A DNA stretch of 44,801 nt from Micrococcales bacterium (GCA_009777345.1 WRMB01000029.1:1-44801), one strand, 5' to 3'; shown: positions 6,990 through 15,436, counted from the first letter of the stretch. Notes: generated by a model from the letters alone, not told the origin. A program made the numbers and translations.

Positions 6990-8546
6990 TTATGAGTAGG
7001 TCTCGGTGTCGAAGGCGACGATATTGCGCTGCTCCTGGGAGAACTCGATGCCGACCAGGTGGATGGTCGTACCGTCGTCCCGGTACTTGTCGGCGTAGCG
7101 CTTGTCCCTGATCTGCTGGAGGGCCTTGCCGGTGGGGCTGTGGTCCACCGTCTTGAACTCGAACAGGTAGGTACGGTCGGCGACGTGCACCGCCATGTCC
7201 AGGCGGCCGGTGGACGAGGCGTCCTCGGTGGTGACGTCCACCGGCAGGGACGCGAAGCAGGCGTAGAACACCGAGGCATAGTAGCCCTCGAACCGGTCGA
7301 TGGGGTTCTTGCGGTGCCAGTCGGCGGGGATAGCGGAAAACACGGTGCGCATGAAGGTGTCCACACCGGCCAGGTCCCCGGCGACCAGGCGGTCGTACAG
7401 GGTGAACCGGTCGGTGCCAGGAGGCTGCCGGTCGGCCGGTCGCAGCCGACCCAGCATGGCTTCGGTCAGGCTGGAACGGACCTCCTGGTTGGGGTACTTC
7501 ATGCGGTACTGCACGACGGCACCGATGCGGCGGGTGGCGGCGATGGTCAGGTACCCGGACTGGAACAGCAGCGCGGGGGTGGAGACGTCACCGACCTCGA
7601 AGGCGGACAGTGCCGCGTCGGAGGCTTCCAGGTCGCCCAGCGTGGGCAGGTACACCTGGCGGTCCGTCAAGGTGTCGAGCAGGAAGGTCGGTGTCCCGGT
7701 CTCGAACCAGTAGGGCCTGAGCTGGCGGTGCTTGAACAACAGCAGCAGGTCGAACGGGTTGTACACCGTCTCACCGGTCCAGTTGTACCCGTTGTACCAG
7801 TAGCGGATCTGGTCGCGGTCCAGGCCGTCCAGCTCGGGGGCGAACACGGTGTCCACATCCTCGTCGGTATACCCGCAGAGCGCCGAGTAGGCCGGTACCA
7901 GGGTGATGTCCTCCAGGTTGTTCAGCCCGGAGAAGATGTTGACCTTGGAGAACTTCGACACCCCGGTGAGCAGCACGAACTTGATGTGCGCGTCCTGGCC
8001 CTTGAGCACCGAGTACAGGCCGCGCAGGCTGTCGCGCATCTGCCGGGCGACCTCCAGGTCGGTGAAGCTGTCCAGGATGGGCTTGTCGTACTCGTCGACC
8101 AGCACCACCACCCGCTGCCCGTGGGCCTGCTCGGCCCTTCGGATCAGCAGGGAGAGCACCCGGGCGACATCCTGGTCAGGTGCCGCCTCGATGCCCAGCC
8201 GCTCGGCGTTGTCGACCAGCTGGCCCCTGACGTGCCGGTCCAGCTGGTCGGTATCGGCTATCACCCCCTCGGCGAAGCTGATCCGCACCACCGGGTACAC
8301 CGTGTCCCAGTCCCAGGTGTCGTAGCAGGCCAGGCCCTCGAACAGGGTCTTGTTCCCGGCGAACATCTCGGCCAGGGTGTCCAGGAACAGGCTCTTGCCG
8401 AACCGGCGCGGACGCGACAGGAAGTACGTCTTGCCCCCGTCGACCAGGCTCTGGGCGAACCCGGTCTTGTCCACGTAGTAGCAGTCGTCCTCGCGGATCT
8501 CACGGAACGTCTGGATGCCGATCGGCAGCTTCTTGCGGCCCATCAC
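6990..8546 (-). CDS. AAA-ATPase-like / PD-(D/E)XK nuclease-domain protein (DUF1703-type)
   Basis: This 518-residue protein joins an N-terminal AAA-ATPase-like domain to a C-terminal PD-(D/E)XK nuclease-like domain. SRPRRFGKS at 44-52 is the variant Walker A, VVVLVDEYDKPI contains Walker B acids Asp151-Glu152, and VLLTGVSKFSKVNIFSGLNNL matches the family's sensor region. GRLDMAVHVADRTYLFEFK at 447-465 supplies Asp450, Glu463 and Lys465 of the nuclease site. The family is widespread in anaerobes and gut bacteria, often in many copies. Its function is unproven, with mobile-element or defence roles suspected. A GGAGGGG ribosome binding site suits either of two adjacent ATG codons. It sits between toxin-antitoxin modules and a tRNA gene, consistent with horizontal acquisition. 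Confidence 0.9.
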   Translation of the reverse strand: MMGRKKLPIGIQTFREIREDDCYYVDKTGFAQSLVDGGKTYFLSRPRRFGKSLFLDTLAEMFAGNKTLFEGLACYDTWDWDTVYPVVRISFAEGVIADTDQLDRHVRGQLVDNAERLGIEAAPDQDVARVLSLLIRRAEQAHGQRVVVLVDEYDKPILDSFTDLEVARQMRDSLRGLYSVLKGQDAHIKFVLLTGVSKFSKVNIFSGLNNLEDITLVPAYSALCGYTDEDVDTVFAPELDGLDRDQIRYWYNGYNWTGETVYNPFDLLLLFKHRQLRPYWFETGTPTFLLDTLTDRQVYLPTLGDLEASDAALSAFEVGDVSTPALLFQSGYLTIAATRRIGAVVQYRMKYPNQEVRSSLTEAMLGRLRPADRQPPGTDRFTLYDRLVAGDLAGVDTFMRTVFSAIPADWHRKNPIDRFEGYYASVFYACFASLPVDVTTEDASSTGRLDMAVHVADRTYLFEFKTVDHSPTGKALQQIRDKRYADKYRDDGTTIHLVGIEFSQEQRNIVAFDTETYS

Positions 8547-8569
8547 CCCTCCGTAGCACGGTGCGGCGG

Positions 8570-8595
8570 GCCCGGCCGAACCAGCCCGGCCGGGC
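8570..8595 (-). terminator. hairpin downstream of tRNA-Lys
   Basis: GCCCGGCC (8570-8577) can pair with GGCCGGGC (8588-8595) around a ten-base loop, about 16 bases past the tRNA 3' end on the minus strand. No U-tract follows. It also precedes the nuclease gene, so some readthrough into that gene is possible. Confidence 0.4.
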
Positions 8596-8611
8596 TCACT
8601 CTGCCGCCGAG

Positions 8612-8684
8612 TAGGCCCCCCGGGGCTCGAACCCGGAACCCACGGATTAAAAGTCCGTTGCTCTGCCAGTTGAGCTAGAGGCCC
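8612..8684 (-). tRNA. tRNA-Lys (anticodon TTT)
   Basis: A complete 73-base cloverleaf reads on the minus strand. The acceptor is GGGCCTC paired with GGGGCCT, the D arm begins GCTC, the anticodon stem ACGGA/TCCGT encloses loop CTTTTAA with anticodon TTT (plus strand 8649-8651), and the T arm is CCGGG-TTCGAGC-CCCGG. The discriminator is A and no CCA is encoded. The acceptor stem contains two wobble pairs, including G1-U72 at its end. The gene reads AAA and AAG lysine codons with wobble. It borders the accessory block and could have served as an integration site, but no duplicated 3' end is seen. Confidence 0.95.
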
Positions 8685-8690
8685 GGACGC

Positions 8691-8696
8691 AGCCTA
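8691..8696 (-). promoter_or_regulatory. -10 hexamer of tRNA-Lys
   Basis: On the minus strand TAGGCT lies six bases before the first base of the mature tRNA, so transcription may begin at or next to the mature 5' end. No good -35 hexamer is evident. Confidence 0.45.
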
Positions 8697-8814
8697 CCGG
8701 TCCGGGCGCCGGTGGCCGAACGCGTTTCGTGGCGAGACCGCCGGGCGATGCCGATGTCGTCCGTCTGGTCGTGGGGCCGGGCGCGCGCCCCTTCTCCTGG
8801 GAGATCTCGGAGAG

Positions 8815-8841
8815 TCGACAAATGTCTAAATATGCTACACT
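8815..8841 (+). promoter_or_regulatory. phd-vapC promoter
   Basis: A TCGACA element (8815-8820) and TACACT -10 (8836-8841) are separated by 15 bases, and the -10 lies six bases before the GTG start, suggesting a leaderless message. GACA-AA-TGTC (8817-8826) is a small dyad overlapping the -35 that could be an antitoxin operator. This AT-rich patch contrasts with its surroundings. Confidence 0.55.
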
Positions 8842-8847
8842 GCCCTG

Positions 8848-9117
8848 GTGAAGACGATCAGTGTGGGTGCGCTGCGTCAGAACCCGACGCAGGCTCTGGC
8901 GGACGTCCAGGCAGGTCAGACCTACGTGGTGACCCGGCACCGCCAGGCCGTCGCCCGGCTGGCACCGGTTGACGGGCCTGGCCCCACCGGGCGGCAGGTT
9001 GCTGAGTTCACCGCGCGGTGGCGCGGTGAGCACGACGACGTCACGGTCGGTTTCACCGCGCAGTGGCTGGAGAGCATGCGTGAGAACCTCCAGGCCGATG
9101 ACCCGTGGCAGCGTTGA
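8848..9117 (+). CDS. Phd/YefM-family antitoxin of a VapC toxin
   Basis: An 89-residue protein beginning at GTG (MKTISVGALRQNPTQALADV). The N-terminal fold and the YVVTRHRQAVARLAPV segment are typical of the Phd/YefM DNA-binding domain, and a Trp-rich acidic C-terminal tail probably threads into the toxin. The gene has no room for a Shine-Dalgarno because a TACACT -10 lies six bases upstream. Its end overlaps the PIN-domain gene. The protein should repress its own promoter and block the toxin. Confidence 0.85.
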   Translation: MKTISVGALRQNPTQALADVQAGQTYVVTRHRQAVARLAPVDGPGPTGRQVAEFTARWRGEHDDVTVGFTAQWLESMRENLQADDPWQR

Positions 9118-9521
9118 GCCGGGTCCTGGCCGACACGTCGATCCTGGTCGCGATCGTCAAGCCGTCGGAGCCTGCACCGGACCTGGCCGTCTACGGCACG
9201 GTGGCGGTCTCAGCCCTGACCTGGTCCGAGCTGGCCGTGGGCCTGCACTCCTCGACCGACCTGGCGCAGATGCGCCGCCGCCTTGAGGAGTACACCGCAC
9301 TGCGTTCGCTGTTCACAGCCACCGTGGCCTACGACGATGCCTGCGCGTCCGCCTACCTGAAGATCGTCAGCCGTGTCGCCGAACGTGGTGGAACGGTCAA
9401 GGCACGCCCTCTGGACCGGATGATCGCCGCCACCGCTCTGGCCCACGACCTTCCCCTCGTCACCCGCAACGGGGCCGACTTCGCCCAGCTCGACGGCCTG
9501 GTCGACGTCCACGAACGCTGA
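9105..9521 (+). CDS. vapC: VapC-like PIN-domain ribonuclease toxin
   Basis: A 138-residue PIN-domain protein with the metal-binding acids in order: Asp10 (VLADTSILVAI), Glu42 (WSELAVGL), Asp104 (RPLDRMIAATA) and Asp125 (TRNGADF). VapC toxins cleave tRNA or rRNA at specific sites. The gene overlaps the antitoxin by 13 bases if translation starts at GTG 9105. A TTG at 9114 that overlaps the antitoxin stop is an alternative and would remove three residues. A 15-bp hairpin follows the stop codon. Confidence 0.88.
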   Translation: MAALSRVLADTSILVAIVKPSEPAPDLAVYGTVAVSALTWSELAVGLHSSTDLAQMRRRLEEYTALRSLFTATVAYDDACASAYLKIVSRVAERGGTVKARPLDRMIAATALAHDLPLVTRNGADFAQLDGLVDVHER

Positions 9522-9532
9522 GCAGACCAGGT

Positions 9533-9567
9533 GATGTGCTCATGATCGCATCGATCACGAGCACATC
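9533..9567 (+). terminator. 15-bp hairpin after vapC
   Basis: The arms at 9533-9547 (GATGTGCTCATGATC) and 9553-9567 (GATCACGAGCACATC) are complementary except at one position and enclose a five-base loop. The hairpin begins 12 bases after the vapC stop. No U-tract follows, so it could be a terminator or part of the repeat cluster it overlaps. Confidence 0.5.
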
Positions 9568-9638
9568 GCCTCGCAGGTTGTCGATTACGAGAACTTGTCC
9601 CCTGCATCACTCGGGATCGGGTCGATCGCGAGAACTTA
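9551..9638 (+). repeat. three direct copies of a TCGATYRCGAGMACWT motif
   Basis: TCGATCACGAGCACAT (9551), TCGATTACGAGAACTT (9581) and TCGATCGCGAGAACTT (9622) are spaced 30 and 41 bases apart between vapC and the peptide-binding protein gene. Related blocks occur in inverted orientation at 128-160. The pattern resembles the end of an insertion sequence or a recombinase-binding array, without a surviving transposase. Confidence 0.55.
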
Positions 9639-9663
9639 CGCCCTTGACGTCAGCCCTACGGGC

Positions 9664-11403
9664 CTACCGGGCGAAGCCGACGTCCTGCCAGCGGACGGAC
9701 TGGAACTGGGCGGGGCCGTAGTTGCGCAGGGTCGAGGTGACGCCCCAGGCGTCGGGCTCGGAGAACAGGGGGATGACGGTGACCAGGGCGACCAGGCGTC
9801 GGTCGATCTGGTTGGCCAGGTCGGTGCGGGTGTCAGGGTCGAGCTCGGCGTTGGCGGTGCGCCACAGGTCGCCCAGCGCGGCGTCGGTGATCCCGGACAG
9901 GTTCATCGGGCTGTCCGCCGGGTAGAACAGAGGCTCGGAGCTGGCCACCGGGAAGGCCTGGCCGACCTGGCCCAGGTAGGTGAGGTCGAAGTCGCGGTTC
10001 TCGAGGTGCTCGAAGAACTTCTCGTAGGGGACGGCGTCGATCGTCACCGTGATCCCGGCCCGGGCGGCCTGCTGGGCCACCAGCTGGGCGACCGCGCTGG
10101 ACGCCGGGACGTCGGCCGGGATGACGAACCGCACGGTGAGCGCCTGGCCGTCCCGCGTCGCCTGGTCGCCGGTGGTGTCGTAGCCGGCCGCGGTGAGCAG
10201 CTGACGGGCCGTGCCCACCCCGCCGTCCAGCAGGGGCGACATATGGTCGACGTAGCCGGGCTGGCCGGGGGCGAACAGCAGGCTGTCCTGGACGAGCACG
10301 GGCGAGTCCACCCCGGACAGCACCGCCTGGGCCAGGACCTCGCGGTCCAGGGACAGGGCGAAGGCCCGGCGCACCCGCACGTCGGACAGCGCCGGGGCCT
10401 GGGCGTTGAGCGTGATCTGCCGGGCGACAGCACCCTGCGAGCGCAGGACCGACGCGTCGGAGCGGGCCTGGGCGGTGCGGTAGGTGTCGGCGTCGGAGTT
10501 GAGGTTGACGACGTCGATCTCCCGGTTCGCGAACGCCTGGCCCTGGCTGGTGCGGGTGACGGCGGTGAACACCACCGTGTCGAGCTTGGGGGTCTGGCCC
10601 CACCAGGCGGGGTTGCGGCCCAGGGCGACGATCCCGGCGCGGGAGTCGATCGAGGTCACGACGAACGGTCCGCCAGACACGTAGGTGGTGCCGTCGGCGG
10701 CGAACGGGCCGGTGCGCCAGGCCTCGGCGAAGCGTTCGGGAGTGTCGACCGCCCAGGCGGGGTACAGGGACATCAGCGCCACGGGCCAGTCGGCGTTGGG
10801 CTGGGCGAACCGGATCAGCACGTCACGTTCGTCGGTGCCCGCGGTGACGGACTCGACGTCCTGCCAGACGGCGGTGGACGTCACCGCGTAGTCCGGGTCG
10901 CTGCCGTTGAGCGCCTGCCAGTTGGCGGCAAAGTCGGCGACCGTGACCGGTGTGCCGTCCGACCACACCGCAGCGGGGTTGATCTGGACCTCGACCACCT
11001 GCGGGTCGGTGGACAGCAGGCGCACGTCGGCGGCGTAGTCCGGGTCGGGGGTCCAGCCGCCGTCGGCGGTCAGCGTGACGAAGGCGGGCAGGAACAGGTC
11101 GGCGACCAGGGCGTCGTCGGAGTCCCTCGAGTCGACCGAGCCGAGCTGGTAGGTCGGGGGCAGCGCGTCGACGGCCAGGCGCAGGGTGCCGCCGTCGGCC
11201 AGCTGGTCACGGTCGGCGGCCACCCAGCCGGTGGTCGGCAGCGGGCCCGCCGCGCTGCTGGGGGTCCCGGAACCGTCCGACGGCAGGCAGCCGGACGCGA
11301 CCAGACCGGTCAGCGCTGTGAGCACGACCAGGGCGACCGGTGCGCGCACCGGTCGCGGCCGGGAGGTCGCCACGGCCGCACCTGAGGCGGGGTGTCGGGA
11401 CAT
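9664..11403 (-). CDS. ABC transporter substrate-binding lipoprotein, family 5 (dipeptide/oligopeptide)
   Basis: This 579-residue protein starts with a basic region and hydrophobic segment (VRAPVALVVLTALTGLVASGC), with a lipobox ending at Cys39, so it should be tethered to the outer face of the membrane. Downstream it matches extracellular solute-binding protein family 5 (DppA/OppA): the ADGGTLRLAVDALPP start, a WSDGTPVTVADFAANWQ motif and the RVRRAFALSLDRE motif. It would deliver peptides to the permease complex encoded divergently from 11528. The binding protein lies on the opposite strand from its partners, separated by 124 bases that must hold both promoters. The open frame extends upstream but lacks a signal peptide there, so ATG 11403 is chosen. 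Confidence 0.9.
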   Translation of the reverse strand: MSRHPASGAAVATSRPRPVRAPVALVVLTALTGLVASGCLPSDGSGTPSSAAGPLPTTGWVAADRDQLADGGTLRLAVDALPPTYQLGSVDSRDSDDALVADLFLPAFVTLTADGGWTPDPDYAADVRLLSTDPQVVEVQINPAAVWSDGTPVTVADFAANWQALNGSDPDYAVTSTAVWQDVESVTAGTDERDVLIRFAQPNADWPVALMSLYPAWAVDTPERFAEAWRTGPFAADGTTYVSGGPFVVTSIDSRAGIVALGRNPAWWGQTPKLDTVVFTAVTRTSQGQAFANREIDVVNLNSDADTYRTAQARSDASVLRSQGAVARQITLNAQAPALSDVRVRRAFALSLDREVLAQAVLSGVDSPVLVQDSLLFAPGQPGYVDHMSPLLDGGVGTARQLLTAAGYDTTGDQATRDGQALTVRFVIPADVPASSAVAQLVAQQAARAGITVTIDAVPYEKFFEHLENRDFDLTYLGQVGQAFPVASSEPLFYPADSPMNLSGITDAALGDLWRTANAELDPDTRTDLANQIDRRLVALVTVIPLFSEPDAWGVTSTLRNYGPAQFQSVRWQDVGFAR

Positions 11404-11527
11404 GGTGGGACGAGCATCCCCCAGAAAGAAGAACCTCGTCCACCGGGAGGCGTGGCCAGCCATCATGAACCTCGCGCTGTAGTGTCGGCAGAACCGTCGT
11501 CCTCCACCGATCGGGGTCGCGCCGCCG

Positions 11528-12502
11528 ATGCTGAGGTACTTGGCCCGCCGGGCTGCGAACATGCTGCTGCTGGCGCTGCTGGCGACGTCCGGAGGCTACG
11601 TGCTGGCCAGCGCGGCGCTGGACCCGCTGGTCCGGTTCCGCGGCAGCAACCCGCCCGTGCCGGACGAGCAGGTCCGCCGGGCGCTGGCCCTGACCGGGAC
11701 CGACCCGGACACGCCGCTGGCCGGGCGACTGGGGTCGTGGCTGGCCGGGCTGGCGCGGGGGTCGCTGGGGACCAGTGTCGACAACCGGCCGGTGACCAGC
11801 GAGATCGCCGAACGGGCGGGCACGTCGTTGCAGCTGCTGGTGCTCGGCACGGTGCTGGGGGTGGGCCTGGGGGTGCTGGTCGGGATCGTCGGGGCGGTGC
11901 GGCAGCACCGGTGGTTCGACCGGGTGACGACCCAAGGGTCCTTCGTCGTGCTGGCCACCCCGACGTTCGTCGTGGCGGTGCTGCTCATGGTCGGGGCCAC
12001 CCGGCTGAACGACGCCACCGGACGGCAGATCATCCGCTTCACCGGCCAGTACACCCCGGGGCACGACGGCTGGGCCGGTCTGGCCGACCGGGCGTCCCAC
12101 CTGCTGCTGCCGACGGTCGCGCTGACGCTCGGGCTGGTCGCGGTGTTCTCCCGCTACCAGCGCGCCGCCCTGCTCGACGTGCTGAGCACCGACCTGGTGC
12201 GCGGCGCCCGGGCCATGGGGCACACCCAACGGTCGGCGCTGGTGCGGCACGGGGTGCGGGTGGCGCTGGTCCCGATGTCCACCCTGGCCGTCTACACCGG
12301 CGGCATGGTGCTGGCCGGGGCGACGATCACCGAGCTGACGTTCAGCTGGCACGGTATGGGTGAGTACCTGCTGCTGGCGGCGCGGCGCGGCGACGTCAAC
12401 GCCGCCGCCGGGACCGTCGCCTGCGCCGCGGTCCTGGTGCTGGCCCTCGGCCTGGTCGCCGACCTGCTGCACGCCTGGCTGGACCCGAGGGTGCGCCTGT
12501 GA
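11528..12502 (+). CDS. peptide ABC transporter permease (DppB-like)
   Basis: A 324-residue inner-membrane permease. The N-terminus (MLRYLARRAANMLLLALLATSGGYVLA) is the typical first transmembrane helix of the DppB/OppB class. About six hydrophobic segments follow, along with the EAA-like coupling motif (DLVRGARAMGHTQRSALVRHG) that contacts the ATPase. An external loop follows the first helix, as usual for the B subunit. It begins the operon dppB-dppC-dppDF, and its TGA overlaps the next GTG. Confidence 0.9.
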   Translation: MLRYLARRAANMLLLALLATSGGYVLASAALDPLVRFRGSNPPVPDEQVRRALALTGTDPDTPLAGRLGSWLAGLARGSLGTSVDNRPVTSEIAERAGTSLQLLVLGTVLGVGLGVLVGIVGAVRQHRWFDRVTTQGSFVVLATPTFVVAVLLMVGATRLNDATGRQIIRFTGQYTPGHDGWAGLADRASHLLLPTVALTLGLVAVFSRYQRAALLDVLSTDLVRGARAMGHTQRSALVRHGVRVALVPMSTLAVYTGGMVLAGATITELTFSWHGMGEYLLLAARRGDVNAAAGTVACAAVLVLALGLVADLLHAWLDPRVRL

Positions 12503-13398
12503 CCACAGCGAGCGACGTCCGGCCGGTGACCGCTGGGTCTGTTCTGGGGCCGGTGCGCCCCTCCGGTGGGGTGTGGCACCGGGTGGTGCGCGACCGGCAG
12601 GCCTGGGTGGGCGCCGGGCTGCTGGCCGGGATCGTGCTGTGGGCGCTGGTCGGGCCGGTGCTGCGACCCTGGGACGCGACGCACGTCGACCTGACCGCCT
12701 TCGGGCAGCCCCCGAGCGCCCGGCACTGGTTCGGCACCAACGATATCGGCCAGGACCTGTACCAGCAGGTGCTGGTCGGGCTGCGCAAGTCGCTGGTCGT
12801 CGCCCTGGTGGCGGCGCCCGTCGCGACGGCCCTGGCGGCGGTGGTGGGGGCGGTGGCCGGGCTGGCGGGCGGCTGGGTGGACCGGGCGCTGATGGCCGGG
12901 GTCGACCTGATGCTGGTCGTGCCGTCGTTCTACCTGCTGGTGCTGTGCTCCCCGGCGCTGGCCAAGGCGGGCTGGCCCGTCCTGGCCCTGGTGATCGCGG
13001 CGCTGACCTGGATGATCATGGCCCGGGTGGTGCGGGCCCAGACCCGGTCGCTGCGGGACCGGGGGTTCGTCCGGGCGGCCCGGTTCGCCGGGGCGCCGCT
13101 GGGCTGGGTGGTGGTCCGGCACATCTGGCCCAACCTGGCGTCGCTGCTGGTCGCCGACGTTACCGTCGGGGTCGGCGCGGCGGTACTGACCGAGGCCACC
13201 ATGAGCTATTTCGGTATCGGGGTGCGGGTGCCCGACGTGTCGCTGGGCACCCTGCTGGCCGCGGGCGGACCAGCGGCGGCCACCCGGCCGTGGCTGTTCG
13301 TCTGCCCGGCGCTGGTGCTCGTCGTCGCGGTGTGCGCGGTCAGCCTGCTCGGCGACGCACTGCGCGACGCCCTGGACACCGGGGCCGGTCGTGGCTGA
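12499..13398 (+). CDS. peptide ABC transporter permease (DppC-like)
   Basis: This 299-residue DppC/OppC-type permease begins with a GTG overlapping the dppB-like stop (GTGA). FGTNDIGQDLYQQVLVGLRKSLVVALVAAP is the characteristic entry into the permease domain, and GFVRAARFAGAPLGWVVVRHIWPN is the coupling EAA loop. It has six predicted transmembrane segments and pairs with the B subunit to form the membrane channel. The last eight bases overlap the ATPase gene. Confidence 0.9.
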   Translation: MTTASDVRPVTAGSVLGPVRPSGGVWHRVVRDRQAWVGAGLLAGIVLWALVGPVLRPWDATHVDLTAFGQPPSARHWFGTNDIGQDLYQQVLVGLRKSLVVALVAAPVATALAAVVGAVAGLAGGWVDRALMAGVDLMLVVPSFYLLVLCSPALAKAGWPVLALVIAALTWMIMARVVRAQTRSLRDRGFVRAARFAGAPLGWVVVRHIWPNLASLLVADVTVGVGAAVLTEATMSYFGIGVRVPDVSLGTLLAAGGPAAATRPWLFVCPALVLVVAVCAVSLLGDALRDALDTGAGRG

Positions 13399-15436
13399 GC
13401 CGCTGCTGGACGTGCGCGGGCTGCACGTCAGGTTCGCCGACGGGGCGCACGCCGTGCGCGGCGTCGACCTGCAGATGGCGCCCGGCGAGGTGCTGGGACT
13501 GGTAGGGGAGTCCGGGGCGGGCAAGTCCGCCCTCGTCTCCGGCGTGGTCGGGCTGCTGCCGCGCGGGGCGACGCTGACCGGGTCGGTGCGGCTGGCCGGG
13601 ACCGAGTTGGTCGGCCTGGACGACCGCCGCCTGGCCGCCCTGCGCGGCCCCGGTGTGGCGATGGTGTTCCAGGACCCGCTGTCGGTGCTGAACCCGCTGC
13701 GCCGCGTCGGCACGCTGGTGGCCGAGGCGCTGCGACTACACGATCGAACCGTCACCACCCACGCCGTCCAGACCCGGGTCGACGAGCTGTTCACCCTGGT
13801 CGGGCTGCCCGCCGGGACCCAGCAGGCCTTCGCCCACGAGCTGTCCGGCGGGATGCGCCAGCGCGTCGGCATCGCGATCGCCATCGCCTGCTCGCCGCGG
13901 CTGCTCGTGGCCGACGAACCGACCACCGCCCTGGACGTGGCAGTCCAGGTCCAGGTGCTCGAGGTGCTGGACACCGCCCGGCAGACCGCCGACGCCGGGC
14001 TGCTGCTGGTCAGCCACGACCTCGGCGTCGTCGCGGGCTGGGCCGACCGGGTCGCGGTGATGTACGCCGGGCACGTCGTCGAGCAGGCCCCGACCACCGA
14101 CCTGTTCGCCGCCCCACGCATGCCGTACACCATCGGCCTGCTGCGCGCCGTACCCGACCCCCGGGCGGCACGCCGCCTGGTCCCGGTGCCGGGCGAACCC
14201 CCGACCGCCGGGTGGTCGGGACCCGGCTGCGCCTTCGCCCCCCGCTGCCCGGTGGCCCAGCCCCGCTGTGCCCAGGAGCGACCTCGGCTGGGCGGTGACC
14301 AGCAGGCCCTCCCTGCTCACCTTGCGGCCTGCTGGCGGGCGGACGAGCTGGTCGGTGGGACGCTGAGCCTGGACGACGTGTTCGCTGTGGGGGCGCCACG
14401 CGACCGGGAGCGGCCGGTCCCGGGGGATCCGGTGCTGGAGATCTGTGACCTGCGGCTGACCTACCGGCTGGATGCCGGGGTGCGACGTCGGGGACGGCGC
14501 GGTCAGATCGTCGCGGTGGACTCCGTCTGGCTGACGGTGCGGCGGGGGGAGATCGTGGCGCTGGTCGGCGAGTCCGGTGCGGGCAAGACCAGCACCGTCG
14601 AGCGGATCTTCGAGGCGGTCCCGGCGCTGGGTACCGTCCGGCTGCTGGGTCACGACCTGGCCCGGACCGGACGGTCGGTGCGCCGTCGGCTGCGCCGGTC
14701 GGTGCAGCTGGTCGCCCAGGACGCCACCGATGCGCTCGACCCGCGGATGACCGTCCGCGCTACCGTCGGCGAACCGCTGCTGCTGGCCCGGGTGCGCCGC
14801 CCCGAGCGGCACCGCCGGGTCGCGGCCGCACTGCGCACCGTGGGCCTGCACCCGACGGTGGCCGACGCCTACCCCTACCAGCTGTCCGGCGGGCAGCGTC
14901 GTCGGGTGGCTGTCGCCCGGGCGCTGGTCACCGACCCGGAGCTGGTGGTGCTGGACGAACCGGTGGCCGGGCTGGACGTGTCGGTGGCCGCCGGTCTGCT
15001 GGAGCTGCTGGCCGACCTGCGCGACAGCCGCGGCCTGACCGCCCTGGTCGTGACCCACGACCTGGCGGTGGTGCGGCAGCTGGCCGACCGGGTGGCGGTG
15101 ATGGCGGTCGGCCGGGTGGTCGAAGAAGCCCCGACCGCGGCCCTGTTCACCGCCCCCGCCCACCCCTGCACCCAGGCCCTGCTGGCCGCCGTCCCGGTCC
15201 CCGACCCGACCGCCGACCGCCCCCGGGCGGTCTTCCGGCCCGAACCAGAATGGGCCAGCGCCCCGACCGGTCCGGCGACCCCCCAGTGCCGTCTCGCCCC
15301 CCGCTGCCCCCTGTTCGCCGGTCTCACCCCTGACCGCCAGCACCGCTGCCGCACCGAGGTCCCCCGCCTGCTCCCGTCCACCGCCGACCGCACCGTCGCC
15401 TGCCACTGGTGGCGCACGGTGGTTCCGTCCGGCTGA
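13391..15436 (+). CDS. fused DppD-DppF ATP-binding protein (two nucleotide-binding domains)
   Basis: A 681-residue protein with two complete ABC ATPase domains. The first has Walker A GESGAGKS at 39-46, LSGGMRQR signature and LLVADEPTTALD Walker B. The second has GESGAGKT near 395, LSGGQRRR and LVVLDEPVAGLD. Each domain is followed by the oligopeptide-type C-terminal segment with conserved cysteines (CAFAPRCPVAQPRC and CRLAPRCPLF), which in DppD/DppF relatives can ligate an iron-sulfur cluster. Fusion supplies both halves of the ATPase from one gene, so the operon needs no separate D and F genes. The start GTG lies inside the permease gene. Confidence 0.92.
   Translation: MAEPLLDVRGLHVRFADGAHAVRGVDLQMAPGEVLGLVGESGAGKSALVSGVVGLLPRGATLTGSVRLAGTELVGLDDRRLAALRGPGVAMVFQDPLSVLNPLRRVGTLVAEALRLHDRTVTTHAVQTRVDELFTLVGLPAGTQQAFAHELSGGMRQRVGIAIAIACSPRLLVADEPTTALDVAVQVQVLEVLDTARQTADAGLLLVSHDLGVVAGWADRVAVMYAGHVVEQAPTTDLFAAPRMPYTIGLLRAVPDPRAARRLVPVPGEPPTAGWSGPGCAFAPRCPVAQPRCAQERPRLGGDQQALPAHLAACWRADELVGGTLSLDDVFAVGAPRDRERPVPGDPVLEICDLRLTYRLDAGVRRRGRRGQIVAVDSVWLTVRRGEIVALVGESGAGKTSTVERIFEAVPALGTVRLLGHDLARTGRSVRRRLRRSVQLVAQDATDALDPRMTVRATVGEPLLLARVRRPERHRRVAAALRTVGLHPTVADAYPYQLSGGQRRRVAVARALVTDPELVVLDEPVAGLDVSVAAGLLELLADLRDSRGLTALVVTHDLAVVRQLADRVAVMAVGRVVEEAPTAALFTAPAHPCTQALLAAVPVPDPTADRPRAVFRPEPEWASAPTGPATPQCRLAPRCPLFAGLTPDRQHRCRTEVPRLLPSTADRTVACHWWRTVVPSG

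Noticed and set aside
8612..8684. tRNA-Lys as an attachment site with a duplicated 3' end
   Set aside because: No second copy of the T-arm/acceptor sequence is visible within the window and no integrase gene is present.
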